In this document: piece after piece, positions 42,201-52,392 of the stretch | Layout: each line of letters begins with the position of its first letter | Numbering within the stretch: position 1 is the stretch's first letter | Assembly: GCF_000224145.3 (NCBI RefSeq) | Contig: NC_020172.2 | Coordinates: 1,482,390 to 1,534,781 of the forward strand | Length of the DNA: 52,392 bases | Reading direction: 5' to 3' | DNA from: Ciona intestinalis | Taxonomy: Eukaryota; Chordata; Ascidiacea; Phlebobranchia; Cionidae | Translations under genes and position numbers: made by a program | The notes under the pieces: generated by a model | The model's database searches: none | What the model saw: the letters and a program-made list of their open reading frames with translations, nothing else | What the model was told of the DNA's origin: nothing

Positions 42201-44952
42201 CACTGTGCCCATTTATTTTTGTATACAAAAGTTGCATAATGCTTGTTTATTTTTACATTTCCAGTGTTACATATTTCTTTAAAAAAACTTTGTATATGAA
42301 TGTAAGTTATGCAGTAAGCTTCTGCCTTTACCAATTTTTTTAGTTTACTCAATTTGAAATATAGACTATCAAATATATTCAAATTCAACGATTTACCATA
42401 TAGTCAATCACTGCAGTATCATTTTTTTGTTTAGTTTTCTTATCCTTACCCTATAAATAATCCAACAACCTCCAATTGTTTTTCCACTCTACATAAACAG
42501 AATCATCAGCAAGCCAACCACCCAACTCTATCTATGAAAAGTAGTTCCGAGTTTGGCAGCAATTCCAACTTGCTTGATGCAAAGCAGGTAAAATGTTACC
42601 CTTTTCTATAAATTTTCCACAAAAAAATTCTTGGTAAAGCTTTACTGGTAAAACTTACAAAATTTTAAATATTCAGAAACTTAAAGAAACTCTAAAAAGC
42701 AACAACCCAGCTCTGCAGCATGCAATCACCACTCAATCCATGCAGGTATAACACAAACCACAGTTAATTGTCTGACATTTATTTGTATAATATTCTTTTT
42801 CTAGAACACAACTATTTTTGTCTTTTGTGTTTATTACTATTACCTTTGCAAACAATTGTTACACTAGATGCGTTTTGGCTTTAAAGAAAGGACATAAAGT
42901 TTTCCTACACATTGACAAAAGAAGTTACCGAAATAAATATTTTACAAAAACACTGCAAAACATTGAATCTTAAAATTTACAGTCTAGAGCGTTTTAACTG
43001 AATGATAAAATGTGATACAGTTAAATTCTTCCATTTAAACTCTGTTTATTTTTTTCATTCAATTTAAATTTTACTACAGATTGCGAAAAAAATATTGAAA
43101 GCTTTGTTTGTACCTAGGTTAATTTAATTACTAACCTAACTAACTCCTTTGTTATTTAACCAGTTTTTCTTCTTTCTGAACTAACAGGTTTATAAATTAA
43201 CCATTCGTTCTTGATCCCTATTTAGAGTCATAATTCCTCTGACGAAACTTACGATGATTCTTCTTTCTTCCATCAGATGTCAGTAAACTCCTCTAACAAC
43301 TCATCCTCGGATCAACCAAAACGAAGGCGAGGGAGGCAGCAACAAGATGTTGATCCGGACATAAAGAGGCAGCGATTTCTGGAGCGAAACAGAGCAGCTG
43401 CATCAAGGTAAAATTTTTGACATTAAAAAAAAGACAAAAAAAAGACAGACAGTTTGAAGAATGTATTAGTTAGTTTACAAAATAGTAGTGATACACTGAT
43501 TCTGTATTTGTGTACAATGTATAATGAGTTTTGCTTTTATTTATTATTGAATTGTAATTACATGGCCGCTTATCACTTTATTATGTCAGGTGTCGGTCAA
43601 AAAAGAAGAATTGGGTTGTTGGTTTGGAGAGTAAAGCGAAGACACTTTCACAAACCAACGTTATGCTACAGGTGTGTGTACACTATAATGTATAAATAAA
43701 TATAGGTTGTGTTCATATCCGTATACTGTGCTGGAATTTTGTACAGATGCTCCAATTTAGCATGTACATAAAAAGTATGTTATAGAAACATAGTATTGAA
43801 TAACTTTATTTTTTCTCATAGAACGAAATAACGCAGCTGAAGGACGAGATTGCATCATTGAAACAACTTCTGCTTTCTCACAGGTAGTTTTGTAACGACT
43901 AACGTAAAATACTTTTGCATGAAATTGCTCTCAATTTCCACTTCCAACGTGGGGTAAATGTATTTAAAGGGACATACCAATGAAAAATGAAAATTTGTAT
44001 ATGGCTTAAGATGCTTAAATGTGATCCAAAGTCCAAAGTTTTAAAAAACAAACAGTTTCACTACTTCCACATTTCTGCATCTCCATCTATATACAAATTT
44101 TCATTTTTCGTTGGTATGCCCCTGAACAACCATGTGGTTACTACATTAGTACATTCTTTGTTTTCCTCAACAAACCTATTACAACACTATAGTTTCTATG
44201 CAATCATTGAGACACCATGTTAGTTACTGCTTTTAAATTTTCAGGGATTGTCCAATAACCAAAATGCAACAGCAGAGCATGGCAATGGCTGGTATCAACC
44301 TTAACCTGGAGCCTTCCACTACAACAACCACCACTTCCACCAACAACAGTGGTGTAAAGTCAGAGAATATGCCCGGTAAAAGTTGATAATTAGCTTAGGC
44401 TCATAACATTTAGTCACAAAATATTTTATTTTGGTTAACTATTTAACTTTAGATATTTTTTTAAGTTTTGTAAAAATAAGGTTAAATAAAAAAAAAAAGA
44501 TTTTAAGCAATATTAGTCCCTCTGTCATGCTGCTCACAACTAACATATATTTTACAATACCTGAATTTTATTTTGATTTAAGTCAAAAATCGGATTTTGA
44601 TTGAATTTTAATAGTCACCTCCACTAATGTACTATAATATACTTGACAGAAAATTACCACCAGTCCTTAACATCATCCTTATCCTCAAATTCACTTGATG
44701 AAAATTACCATAATCCTAACAGTCAGTCCAGCCAGCATCAGCAGCAGGTAAGTAACAAATTAAAAAAATTATTTGCTCAAAAATTTTAACAAAGTGACAC
44801 CTAACTTTGCTCATTTGGTGTGTATATTGAAATTGTCGCTTAAAAAAAACTTTATTTTTTTATTAAAAAAACTATATTTTTTCTAGCCGCCAGTTTCCAG
44901 TGGTCAGTTATACGCCGACCTCATGTCCTCATCTAACACTGCCACCTCGTGA
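36266..44952 (+). CDS. ATF2/ATF7/CREB5-family bZIP transcription factor
   Basis: Seventeen exons keep frame: 36266-36361, 36739-36844, 36970-37073, 38972-39088, 39370-39571, 40512-40576, 41037-41183, 41490-41653, 41937-42105, 42501-42587, 42677-42745, 43226-43407, 43590-43671, 43822-43883, 44245-44375, 44650-44747 and 44887-44952 (TGA); about 648 aa. The N-terminal C2H2 finger FVCNSAGCNQ|KFASAKELEVHKCKH is split by intron 1. KHQMTLKLGP is the JNK/p38 docking site and DQTPTPTRF holds the two Thr-Pro sites (T69/T71 of human ATF2). The middle is Pro/Ser/Gln/Asn-rich. The basic region is DIKRQRFLERNRAAASRCRS with the zipper through NEITQLKDEIASLKQLLLSH, then RDCPITKMQQ. It binds CRE/AP-1 sites as a dimer and responds to stress kinases (family knowledge). 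Confidence 0.94.
36655..36680. repeat. (TA)n microsatellite in ATF2/7 intron 1
   Basis: Alternating TA with one TG step, 60 bp before exon 2. Confidence 0.85.
38270..38330. repeat. Dispersed repeat in ATF2/7 intron 3 (copy 1)
   Basis: It shares GTACATTGC, TAGTACTAAACTACCAATAG and TATTGAAGTA with 40247-40306. Origin unknown. Confidence 0.6.
39587..39682. mobile_element. TIR element of the GGGGTAAGATGGGACAC family (copy 11, internally deleted)
   Basis: Left end AGGGGGTAAGATGGGACACC and right end GTGTCTCATCTTCCTCCACC with only about 50 bp between. It lies 15 bp after the exon 5 donor of the ATF2/7 gene. Confidence 0.7.
40247..40306. repeat. Dispersed repeat in ATF2/7 intron 5 (copy 2)
   Basis: Homologous to 38270-38330, with a small internal duplication of GCAGTCTAGTA. 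Confidence 0.6.
40643..40752. mobile_element. 110-bp palindromic element (second MITE family)
   Basis: Left end AAGGTGGCTGTAAACAGTAT; the right end on the minus strand is AAGGTGGCTGTACACAGTAT. The inverted repeat is about 24 bp with two mismatches. It is in ATF2/7 intron 6. Only one copy was noticed in the window. Confidence 0.7.
43968..44122. mobile_element. 155-bp palindromic element (third MITE family)
   Basis: Left end GGGACATACCAATGAAAAAT; the right end on the minus strand is GGGGCATACCAACGAAAAAT, and both continue as GAAAATTTGTATAT. It is in the ATF2/7 intron before exon 15. Confidence 0.72.
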
Positions 44953-46958
44953 CGTGCAGCTGTGGTCTTTATATAATTTCTATTATTTTATCTCTTGGCG
45001 AACTCTGGTACACGCCGCAGCACTGCAAGTCAGGTCACTGCGCGAAGTTGTGTGAAAAATGCATTACCTAAACCCTGATATAATACTATAAAGCGCAGAA
45101 ACTTTATTTCGCCACCCATGTTCCACAGTTGGGTTGAAACAGCTTTATAAATAAGCCGCTTTATGTTCCATTATAAAAAAAACTCTCAAGCATAGCTCAA
45201 CATTCCACCTCTGAACGTTGTAAACGTCATTGAACAGGCAAGCTACTCACTGGTGCACACCTAGCAGTTTCCAAACTTTTTCATATAAAAAATTCAAAGA
45301 TAATTGCGAAAATTTTGATTCTCCTAAATTTGCTAACTGCATCAGTGGCAGCTTTGCCTCAAACAACTAACCCTATGTATTAGGTAGTACACCATGACTG
45401 CCTTAATCAGTTTTATGTTTTATATTTGAAAATAGAGTTATATATATAAGTAGCAAGAAACCTAAACCCTAAATTCCGAAGAAGTCTGTCTACGTGCAAG
45501 GCTTACAAATGTACTGCTACTTTTTTACAGCTGGTATAACAAATTGATGTGTTGCTTTCGAAACCATAACAGCTATAAAAACAAAGTTCATACTAAAAAT
45601 CTTTTTAGTACAACCTGTAAACCTTTATAACAATTTTATAAATTGACTGGAATAGTACAGCTCATTTTAACGAACAATTTGTAAACATTGCAATTTTATG
45701 TAAAATTTTTATTCGGTACAAACTCTATGCTCTGATGTAAACGCTATGCTCTGATGTAATTAACAATTTTTATTGCCCAGCATTGCGCAAAAATTTTTGG
45801 ACAAATTGAGCTTCCAGTTATAAGTTTCACTGACTCGTAAAATTCTCATTTTCTGTCCATAGTATTCGTATTGCATGTGCTTGTACTAACATCGTTGTGT
45901 ATAGTGTCGCAAGTTCCACCAGTAAGCTTTTGTTTACCACCACTCGTAAGTATTACACACTTGATTTTATCCCAATTTAAAACAGTTCCGTAGCTACTAA
46001 AGTCATTACCACCAAACAAATAAGAAATGCACTTGTGGTGTAATGGCTTGGTGGTCATGGTCAAATGAGCGCCTTTTTACCAATGCCATGATTTTTTATT
46101 TTGCCAAAGCTTTCAGGTTTGGTAAAATGTCCTAAAGTTTTCATTATCAAATAACATATTTTTGTCCAACATTTCTTTAAATTAAAACAATAACTTTCTG
46201 TTCTTTTGACCACAACTTTTACGTGCCCTGTTTTTCTTTGCAAAACTGTGCACTGTTGCAATTGACCCTTGTTATATTAACAACCGGGTACTTTTAAACA
46301 GATTTTACCAAACTTTATCGTTTTACAAAATATTTTATTCAGAATCTTTAATACCCTGGTTTCTCAGTCACCCGAGTGGTCTTCTATTTTTATTATTTTC
46401 ATGTGAACTTTTAGTTTTTTTCTTTTCCTACGTCTGTAAATATATGCACAATGTTTCGCCTATATCGCTATTAACACTATCAATGCCTTCTTACATTTCA
46501 TTGCTCATTGACATAATCTATTAGATAGAATGTGAGGTTTAGAAACACCAGCTGGACCACACTGGCTTTTGCACCATCATCGTATTGTTAGCAAATGTGA
46601 GAAGGACAGGCATAAAAAAAAGGTTTTAAAAGGTAACTACGGAGCAATGTATGTTTACATTGTATGAATACACCAGGTAAATATCACGCATTGGGAGTAT
46701 AAATAGATATTTTCATAGTCTATCAAAATTAGTACAAACGTTGTAGGTTTGTAAAATTGCACACATGTGAGAGATTGTAAAAAAGAAAAAAGGTAAGCGC
46801 GCCAGTAAAGAGTTTTGAGAGAGTGGATACCATTTGGTGAGATAAATCCAAACACAGACGGCCATGCTAACGCATGTGCGTGTTCGTTTTTAAGGTTTGT
46901 GAGTAAAGCCGAAAGTGTGTGTAAATAGGAATCTTGTAGCTGTGACATTTCCACCAAT
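44953..46958. other. Region between the ATF2/7 gene and the POU gene
   Basis: About 2 kb, AT-rich; it should hold the ATF2/7 3' UTR and the POU promoter. The minus-strand frames at 45846-46261 and 46655-47020 show no recognisable motif. AAACGCTATGCTCTGATGTA-type sequence near 45725-45755 is a short imperfect tandem repeat. Confidence 0.45.
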
Positions 46959-49900
46959 ATGAAGCCTATCAATTTGGATACCCAGTCGTCAAGTGACGTG
47001 CGATATTTAAATTTGTCCAATATCCCTAAAAGTTATGAAGATGTAGTAAATACTGTTTTGGAAGAACGGCAGTCACTTTCTGTGGTCGAAGTGGATAAAG
47101 TGAAAGGATATGTTGTTAATATTGAAAACGAGAATCAAGGTATGTTCAAGCTAAAACTGTCTAAGCTAAATATAATAATATGCTCACAACAAAATTGTTT
47201 CTGTATTTGCTCTCCTCTACAAGTTTCTATTGTATGTTAATTGGGTGTTCCTCTTTCCTCTTATGTTATCTGTTCACACACCCTTTCAGATGTTTGTGAC
47301 CTAACATTAACTGCTCACGAAGTTGGAAAGTTTGCAACAGAATTCCGAACAAAGAGAATTTGGCTTGGAATCTCCATTGAAACTTTCCATTCATCTTTTA
47401 ACTCCTGGGTTGGCGAAGAAGTGAAGTTCAACATTAGAGAGTAAGACAATTTAATGAATTACTTTTGTACTTTTATGTAAAAATCTATTATGAAATAGTA
47501 ATGTACTTAATTTAATGTTTATGTATATTGTACATAATATAATGGTTATGGTCTAGTAGTAGTATTGTATATTGTGTAACTTAAACATATCGGTTATTAA
47601 TATACCAGCTTTGAAACATTGGATTTAACCATGGAAGAATCAATTGACTTACTGCCAGATCTAAAAGAGTGGTTGGAACAAGTTGAAAAGGCTAAGGCAG
47701 AGGTATGCTACAATAGCAACACTAATAATTAGTATTTTACTTCATGTTAATTTCACTCAGGGTGATGTGGCTCTTGCCAAATTCTTGGGTAAAGATTTAA
47801 AAGCAAAACAACGGAAATGTTTGAATGAAAAAACCAAAGCAAAACTCATGAAACTGTACGAAGACACACCTAATCCGACAAAGTAAATACAATTTTAAGT
47901 TTAATACTGAATTTATGTGGCTGTACACGTTTTTTAAATTTGTATTCTAATACCACTTTACTTTTAGGAAACAAATGCAAGAGCTATCAAAGGAAATAAT
48001 GATTGCAGAGTTCTCCATAGAACAGTGGTTCCACAAAAAGAGGAGATTTGACAAGAGAGAGTAAGCTTACTGTATTTTGCGATACATTGGTTAAAAATAA
48101 AATAATAGGCATATTGATTGGTTAGGGTTTAGCAGCCACACTTTTCATTTGACACTTTTCCTTTAGCATGGTTTTAACAACTGCTATTTTTAATGCTAAT
48201 GTTCTTTTTGTTTGTTGTTTTGTTAATTTTATATTTGCAATGGTATTCGACTATTCTTAGAGATAAATTACTGTTATAAACTTAAATATCTGTCAAAAAA
48301 TAGATAATGGTACACTAATAATCTGTGTAGGTCATTTCAAACCCTGTATTGGGTTTTGTAATTTTTTTACAATATTTTTAAAATTACAGGAATCGTATAA
48401 AAGCTAGATTGGAGGCAAAGAAGAAAAATGAAGAACGGTTAAACAAGGAAAAGAATGCGTATTGGGATGGTAGGTTTTTTAAAATGTTGAATTCATGAAT
48501 TGTGTAGCTAATGCATAGATTGATGATTTTTATCGATATTTAGAAAAATTGAAAAATCTGATGAGTGATTACTACAAGGAAAAAGAATTTAATAAGAAAT
48601 TGTTCGGTAAGTAAGTTACATTGAATCTTTAATTCTTTATCAAAAATACTCAAGTTAAATTACATCTTCTAAGTCTAAGTAATAAGATGACTGTATCAAA
48701 TATGGCTTTGGTTATAATCTGCACCAGCATTATTTACTAAAAATAATAAAAATACCATATTATACAGAAAGACTAAAAAGTGAAGGAAAACGAACTTCAA
48801 AAGGTAGAAAACGGAAATTAAAACAAACAACCAAAGAAACGGAGAAGAAAAACTTAATGGAGGACAAAGTTGCTTCTGCGACCTCTGAGGATGTTCCACC
48901 ACAAAGAAACCTCCGGGAAAGAAAAAATCGGAAAAAATATATTGAAGATGAATCTTTTAATAACGATGAAGTTTCCGTGTCAGAAATGCAAGAAAATATA
49001 CAACAGCAACAAAATGACCTATTTTCTCACATGTCTAATTCACAAACTATTGAAAAAGAAGAGAACGATAATAAAGGTAATTTGAGTAAACTTTGCTGCT
49101 TATAATACTTATGTGTTTAAAAGTTATGTAAAAAAAAGTAAATTTGAATTGGTTTTGCAATCATTCCAATTTTTAGACAGAATTAGAAAACTATAATGTA
49201 ATTACATTGGTGCTGTAATAATGGTATACTAGATACTACTAAACACAACAGGTATAGGATAGGCTACTTAATGTGGGTACAACGCTCACTGTGGTATAGT
49301 AGGGGAAAATGGGACACCTTTTCCTTCAATTTTCTCATCCAATTTGGTAATAAACAAAAAACATTCAAAAGAAATATAAAACGGTATACTTAAGACTCCC
49401 ATAGACTATTGTTAGTTATTTAAAACAAGTTTTGAAGGTGTCCCGTTTTCCCACTCTACTATATTATTAATTTGTTTTGTAATAATAATAATCTGTTTGT
49501 TTATAGATAATCCCACTCCCCACAATTATTCCGATCCTCTGCCTCCCGTAAACAGCATATTTAGTAGACAAGTCACTTCTACAATACCAACTTCCACTGT
49601 GACCAAACATATTAGTGATCAAAACAATACCACCCAAGTCTGCTCATCTCAAACACCAGTTGAAACCAGTCCAAACCAGATCATGTACCCTAGAAACATC
49701 AGCACTTTGTGTTCGAACATGAAAACTACTCCTGTAAGATGTGTAATAAAAATCCCATCAAACACTAACTTAAAAGCTCAACAGCAAAACCTGATAAATG
49801 GCCAGGTATCAGGTAAAGCAAAAGACAAAGAATTCCACAAGCAAACTCTTAGTGACATGCCAATAACACTAACAGATACAGAGTCGAAGTTTTTTAATAG

Positions 49901-50419
49901 TTCCATTCCAATTTGTGAGCTTGTACCACAGATTTCTGACAGTACAAAATCGAATACAGCAAATACTCCACATATATCAGATATTGGGAACGAAATTCCC
50001 CAACAACTTTTAAAACCCACACCCTCAAAGGTTGCTCAAGATAACTTTAAAGTTGCAGGTAATGGTATCCTACTTTCTATTTTATTACTTTCTGTCAGCA
50101 GCAATGAGTCCAAAAAATTTTACAACCTATTTACTCTTACCAAGCTTTATAATGAATTTCTCTATATTACCTACAAAATTCAGGTCCGCCGAAATTGAAC
50201 TGCTCAAAAACCAATGTTCTTTTGATGGTCTTCAGCCAGGTACTGACATATATTAATAGTAAAAACAAAATATCTAAACCAAAATATTTTCTAATATGTT
50301 TTTAGACACACCATCCTGATATTAGTATGATCCAATTCTTATCAGCACAACTTAAATTAAGCACCTCATCCGTAGAAAAGTGGTTTGAAATGATGAGATT
50401 GCAAAACAACATCTCTTAG
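46959..50419 (+). CDS. Divergent POU-homeodomain protein with an extra C-terminal homeodomain-like segment
   Basis: Eleven exons keep frame: 46959-47139, 47290-47440, 47609-47702, 47761-47882, 47968-48060, 48390-48469, 48544-48606, 48768-49076, 49507-50058, 50184-50239 and 50306-50419 (TAG); about 604 aa. Residues about 68-138 look like a POU-specific domain: EVGKFATEFRTKRIWLG, then NIRDFETLDLT and LLPDLKEWLEQVE, matching FAxxFKxRRIxLG, TICRFExLxLS and LxPLLxKWLEE. After a linker comes a homeodomain: NEKTKAKLMKLYEDTPNPTK, MQELSKEI and IEQWFHKKRRFDKRE. A charged helical region and a Ser/Thr-rich region follow. The last two exons form a second homeodomain-like unit (KTNVLLMVFSQTHHPD, FLSAQLKLSTSSVEKWFEMM). 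Asn51 is replaced in both. No named ortholog is known to me. Confidence 0.82.
49296..49461. mobile_element. TIR element of the GGGGTAAGATGGGACAC family (copy 12)
   Basis: Left end TAGTAGGGGAAAATGGGACA and right end GTGTCCCGTTTTCCCACTCT followed by ACTA. It is in POU intron 8, about 45 bp before exon 9. Confidence 0.8.
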
Positions 50420-50687
50420 TCCAGCTAGGCATTTGCCTATGTTGAATCCGCAAGCGTTGCTTACTTTATTTATATTAAAATACTGGTCAATACTGTTATT
50501 TTATTACAGTGGGCGTAATATTCATGCTTCGAAAAACTTTCTTTTGGATAAATTTCCTGTTGAGAAATAAGAAGAAAATTACTGTTTTTTTTTATTTTGT
50601 TACGCTGTGATCATATTTTTTCATAACTTTTGTTTTAAATTTACACTGCCCATGATGTGCCATTGTACTTTCGTTGAGTTTTTCTGT

Positions 50688-50693
50688 TTTATT
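50688..50693 (-). terminator. Poly(A) signal AATAAA two bases after the stop of the 535-aa gene
   Basis: On the minus strand the end reads ATGTGAACAATAAAAC: TGA (50698-50696), two bases, AATAAA. This implies a very short 3' UTR. Confidence 0.55.
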
Positions 50694-50695
50694 GT

Positions 50696-52303
50696 TCACA
50701 TATACACAATATCTTCATCAATTGTTTCAATTTTTTTGACGATCCTCTCAGTTTGTTGATAATGCCTACGGACTTTTGTTAGGAACACAAGGTGAAGTTT
50801 TGACAAGATTCCCTCGTCAGTGCAGATTATTTTTACCACATAAACATCCTGCCGTTTAACAATTTTTATGCACACATAGTCATTTACTATCCTGAACGTG
50901 CTTGCACCTTTGATATCATTCACTTCAGGACTAAGTAAAAAGGCTTTTACATCTCCGACAGCTTCTGAAAACATATTATGGAAAATCATTTGGAAGGAAT
51001 TTCTTTCGGCAAATGTTGGAAATTCTCTATCACTATTTCTCAACAACATAAGAACATTTAAATCCTTTGATCCCACTTGTACAGCCCCATTCTTGTCTAT
51101 AAATAAACAAGATAAGTGGGTAAAGTTTACCACCTCACACGCAGGGATGCGCACCACTCTGTATGAGCTATGGAATGTTTTAATTTTTTTTTCATTGGTA
51201 CACACAACTTCAAATTGAGGACAACTGACTTTATCATCCAATTTTATCTCCACTTCATTTTCACAGAACAAAAAATGAAACAAATTGCTACCTTCTGCTG
51301 AAACTTTGCAGAGCAACTGCTTTCTTTTATACTCAACGTTTTTTTCTTCGACAAGAGTCGTAAGAGCACTTTTTCTTAATTCCAGGTCCTCCACTTCATT
51401 CAACATCACATTAAAATCTGTTTCGGCTTGCAAGTTTATAGTTTTCTCCCAAAGTAAAAAGCACCCATCAGCCACCAAACCTCCTTTACAGTTTTTAAAA
51501 CTAATTCTCTGACTACAAAAATTTGGACACTTGGTTTCAGGAGTATCTTTTAAATGCAGCCAATCTTCTTTCACGCTAAACTTGTTTAAATTGGATTTTT
51601 TAATTGATGTTACTTTTCCATTTTTTGACAGAACTTTTAATGAAGTTTTATCCGTATATGCATCAACACAGCAGCAATCAGTGGCATACAAAAACACAGG
51701 CTTGCCGCCACTTTCCAGTAATATGTACCAGATATGTCCGTTTTCCAAAAACAGCAGTAGAACAAGAAGTCTTTTTTCAGTTACTTTACCAAACATTGCA
51801 ACGTATAAGTCTTTGTTCATCCATAAACAGTTATTTTCTTCATTAAAAGAAACAACTTTTAAAAATGAAATCTTAATTTTGCTGTTTTGAGTAATTTCTG
51901 CTAAAGATGTATTTTGTTCAACATAGTCCATCATTTTGTTTAGGGTAGATACTTTATTTTCAAACAATTCCAGCAAAAACTTTGCAGAAATCACAACTAA
52001 ATCTTGGTTTTCAGAAGTTCCAAAGACTTTTCCTTTAGCGACAACCATATTTTCCACTTCGCAAGTGGAAATGTTTTTAGCATATCCCAAAAACTTTTCT
52101 GCAGTCAATTTACGAATTTCTATCACGGAATAAAGCAGAAGCGGTGCAAAACTAGAACAACATTGGACAGAAAAATGCTTCTCTTTACCTTTAAAACAAT
52201 GTATCCAATTATTCCCGCACGTTGCTACCGTATATACTTCGTCTTGCGAATGGTAATGACCAAGATATTGGATTGGTTCAGGAAACTCGCTCAATATTTC
52301 CAT
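50696..52303 (-). CDS. Single-exon 535-aa protein, possibly FAAP100-like (Fanconi core complex)
   Basis: This is an intronless ORF of 535 aa with ATG in a fair context (AAAAATGG). I do not recognise it firmly. The first 270 residues alternate hydrophobic strands with turns (for example YTVATCGNNWIHCF, LVLLLFLENGHIWYILLES), as in a beta-propeller. Next comes a charged helix with coiled-coil character (FNVMLNEVEDLELRKSALTT), and then a second strand-rich part. This order (propeller, with a strand like DGQLCCVILKA, then a coiled coil with a LxxLxxA...RNKALTSLNE pattern) recalls FAAP100, but human FAAP100 is 881 aa and similarity is weak. Other beta-propeller scaffolds are possible. It is tail to tail with the POU gene (276 bp apart). 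Confidence 0.6.
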   Translation of the reverse strand: MEILSEFPEPIQYLGHYHSQDEVYTVATCGNNWIHCFKGKEKHFSVQCCSSFAPLLLYSVIEIRKLTAEKFLGYAKNISTCEVENMVVAKGKVFGTSENQDLVVISAKFLLELFENKVSTLNKMMDYVEQNTSLAEITQNSKIKISFLKVVSFNEENNCLWMNKDLYVAMFGKVTEKRLLVLLLFLENGHIWYILLESGGKPVFLYATDCCCVDAYTDKTSLKVLSKNGKVTSIKKSNLNKFSVKEDWLHLKDTPETKCPNFCSQRISFKNCKGGLVADGCFLLWEKTINLQAETDFNVMLNEVEDLELRKSALTTLVEEKNVEYKRKQLLCKVSAEGSNLFHFLFCENEVEIKLDDKVSCPQFEVVCTNEKKIKTFHSSYRVVRIPACEVVNFTHLSCLFIDKNGAVQVGSKDLNVLMLLRNSDREFPTFAERNSFQMIFHNMFSEAVGDVKAFLLSPEVNDIKGASTFRIVNDYVCIKIVKRQDVYVVKIICTDEGILSKLHLVFLTKVRRHYQQTERIVKKIETIDEDIVYM

Positions 52304-52392
52304 TTTTTATCCGTTTCATAAACACCTACATTGGTCTTTACATTGCAATCTAAAAACAAATCTTGAATCTATAGCTTAACCAATACGTCTAG
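52304..52392. other. 5' flank of the 535-aa gene
   Basis: 89 bp to the window end; nothing recognisable. Confidence 0.4.

Noticed and set aside
50184..50242. Alternative frame SAEIELLKNQCSFDGLQP for POU exon 10
   Set aside because: It looks like a homeodomain helix 1, but phase is wrong at both ends and it would hit a stop in the next exon; the phase-keeping frame is preferred.

Overview
The window looks like a chordate of the tunicate genus Ciona. It is AT-rich, its genes are compact with mostly short GT-AG introns, and it carries many small inverted-repeat elements. Its gene content is animal and ciliary/neural: IFT46, CCDC103, an RGR-type opsin, ATF2/7, a zyxin-family gene and a POU gene. 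Two assembly gaps are present (1076-1575 and 26332-26381). All names come from reading translated sequence by eye; no search was run.

Left part (1-10.7 kb): a tandem unit made of a C-type lectin receptor followed by the dynein-arm factor CCDC103. The first copy survives only as the receptor's last exon (1-65) and the start of CCDC103 (857-1075) before the gap. The second copy is a receptor lacking only its 5' exons (2364-4976) plus a full CCDC103 (5799-6461). The minus strand then carries UFSP1, MALSU1 and LAGE3; the last two are separated by a single base, as in tunicate operons. IFT46 points the other way at 9270.

Middle (11.2-33 kb): a seven-exon RGR-like opsin (+), tail to tail with RPL36 (-), then a zyxin/LPP/TRIP6 gene (-). 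The zyxin-family gene probably starts at 33018, with an intron of about 7.9 kb that holds a complete non-autonomous hAT-like element (25762-27076) flanked by a perfect 8-bp target duplication.

Right part (35-52.4 kb): intronless UBE2I (UBC9), a 17-exon ATF2/ATF7-type bZIP gene, an 11-exon and very divergent POU-homeodomain gene with an extra C-terminal homeodomain-like segment, and, tail to tail with it, a single-exon 535-aa protein that may be FAAP100-like.

The most interesting items are: (1) the lectin receptor, with a Thr-rich stalk, an arginine inside its membrane span and a cytoplasmic tail built from repeated phase-1 exons that each carry an N-x-L-Y motif; (2) the POU protein, which has lost the usual DNA-contact residues; (3) the one-base LAGE3-MALSU1 junction; and (4) a family of at least twelve TIR elements, four of them in four of the six opsin introns, one apparently supplying a branch-site sequence.
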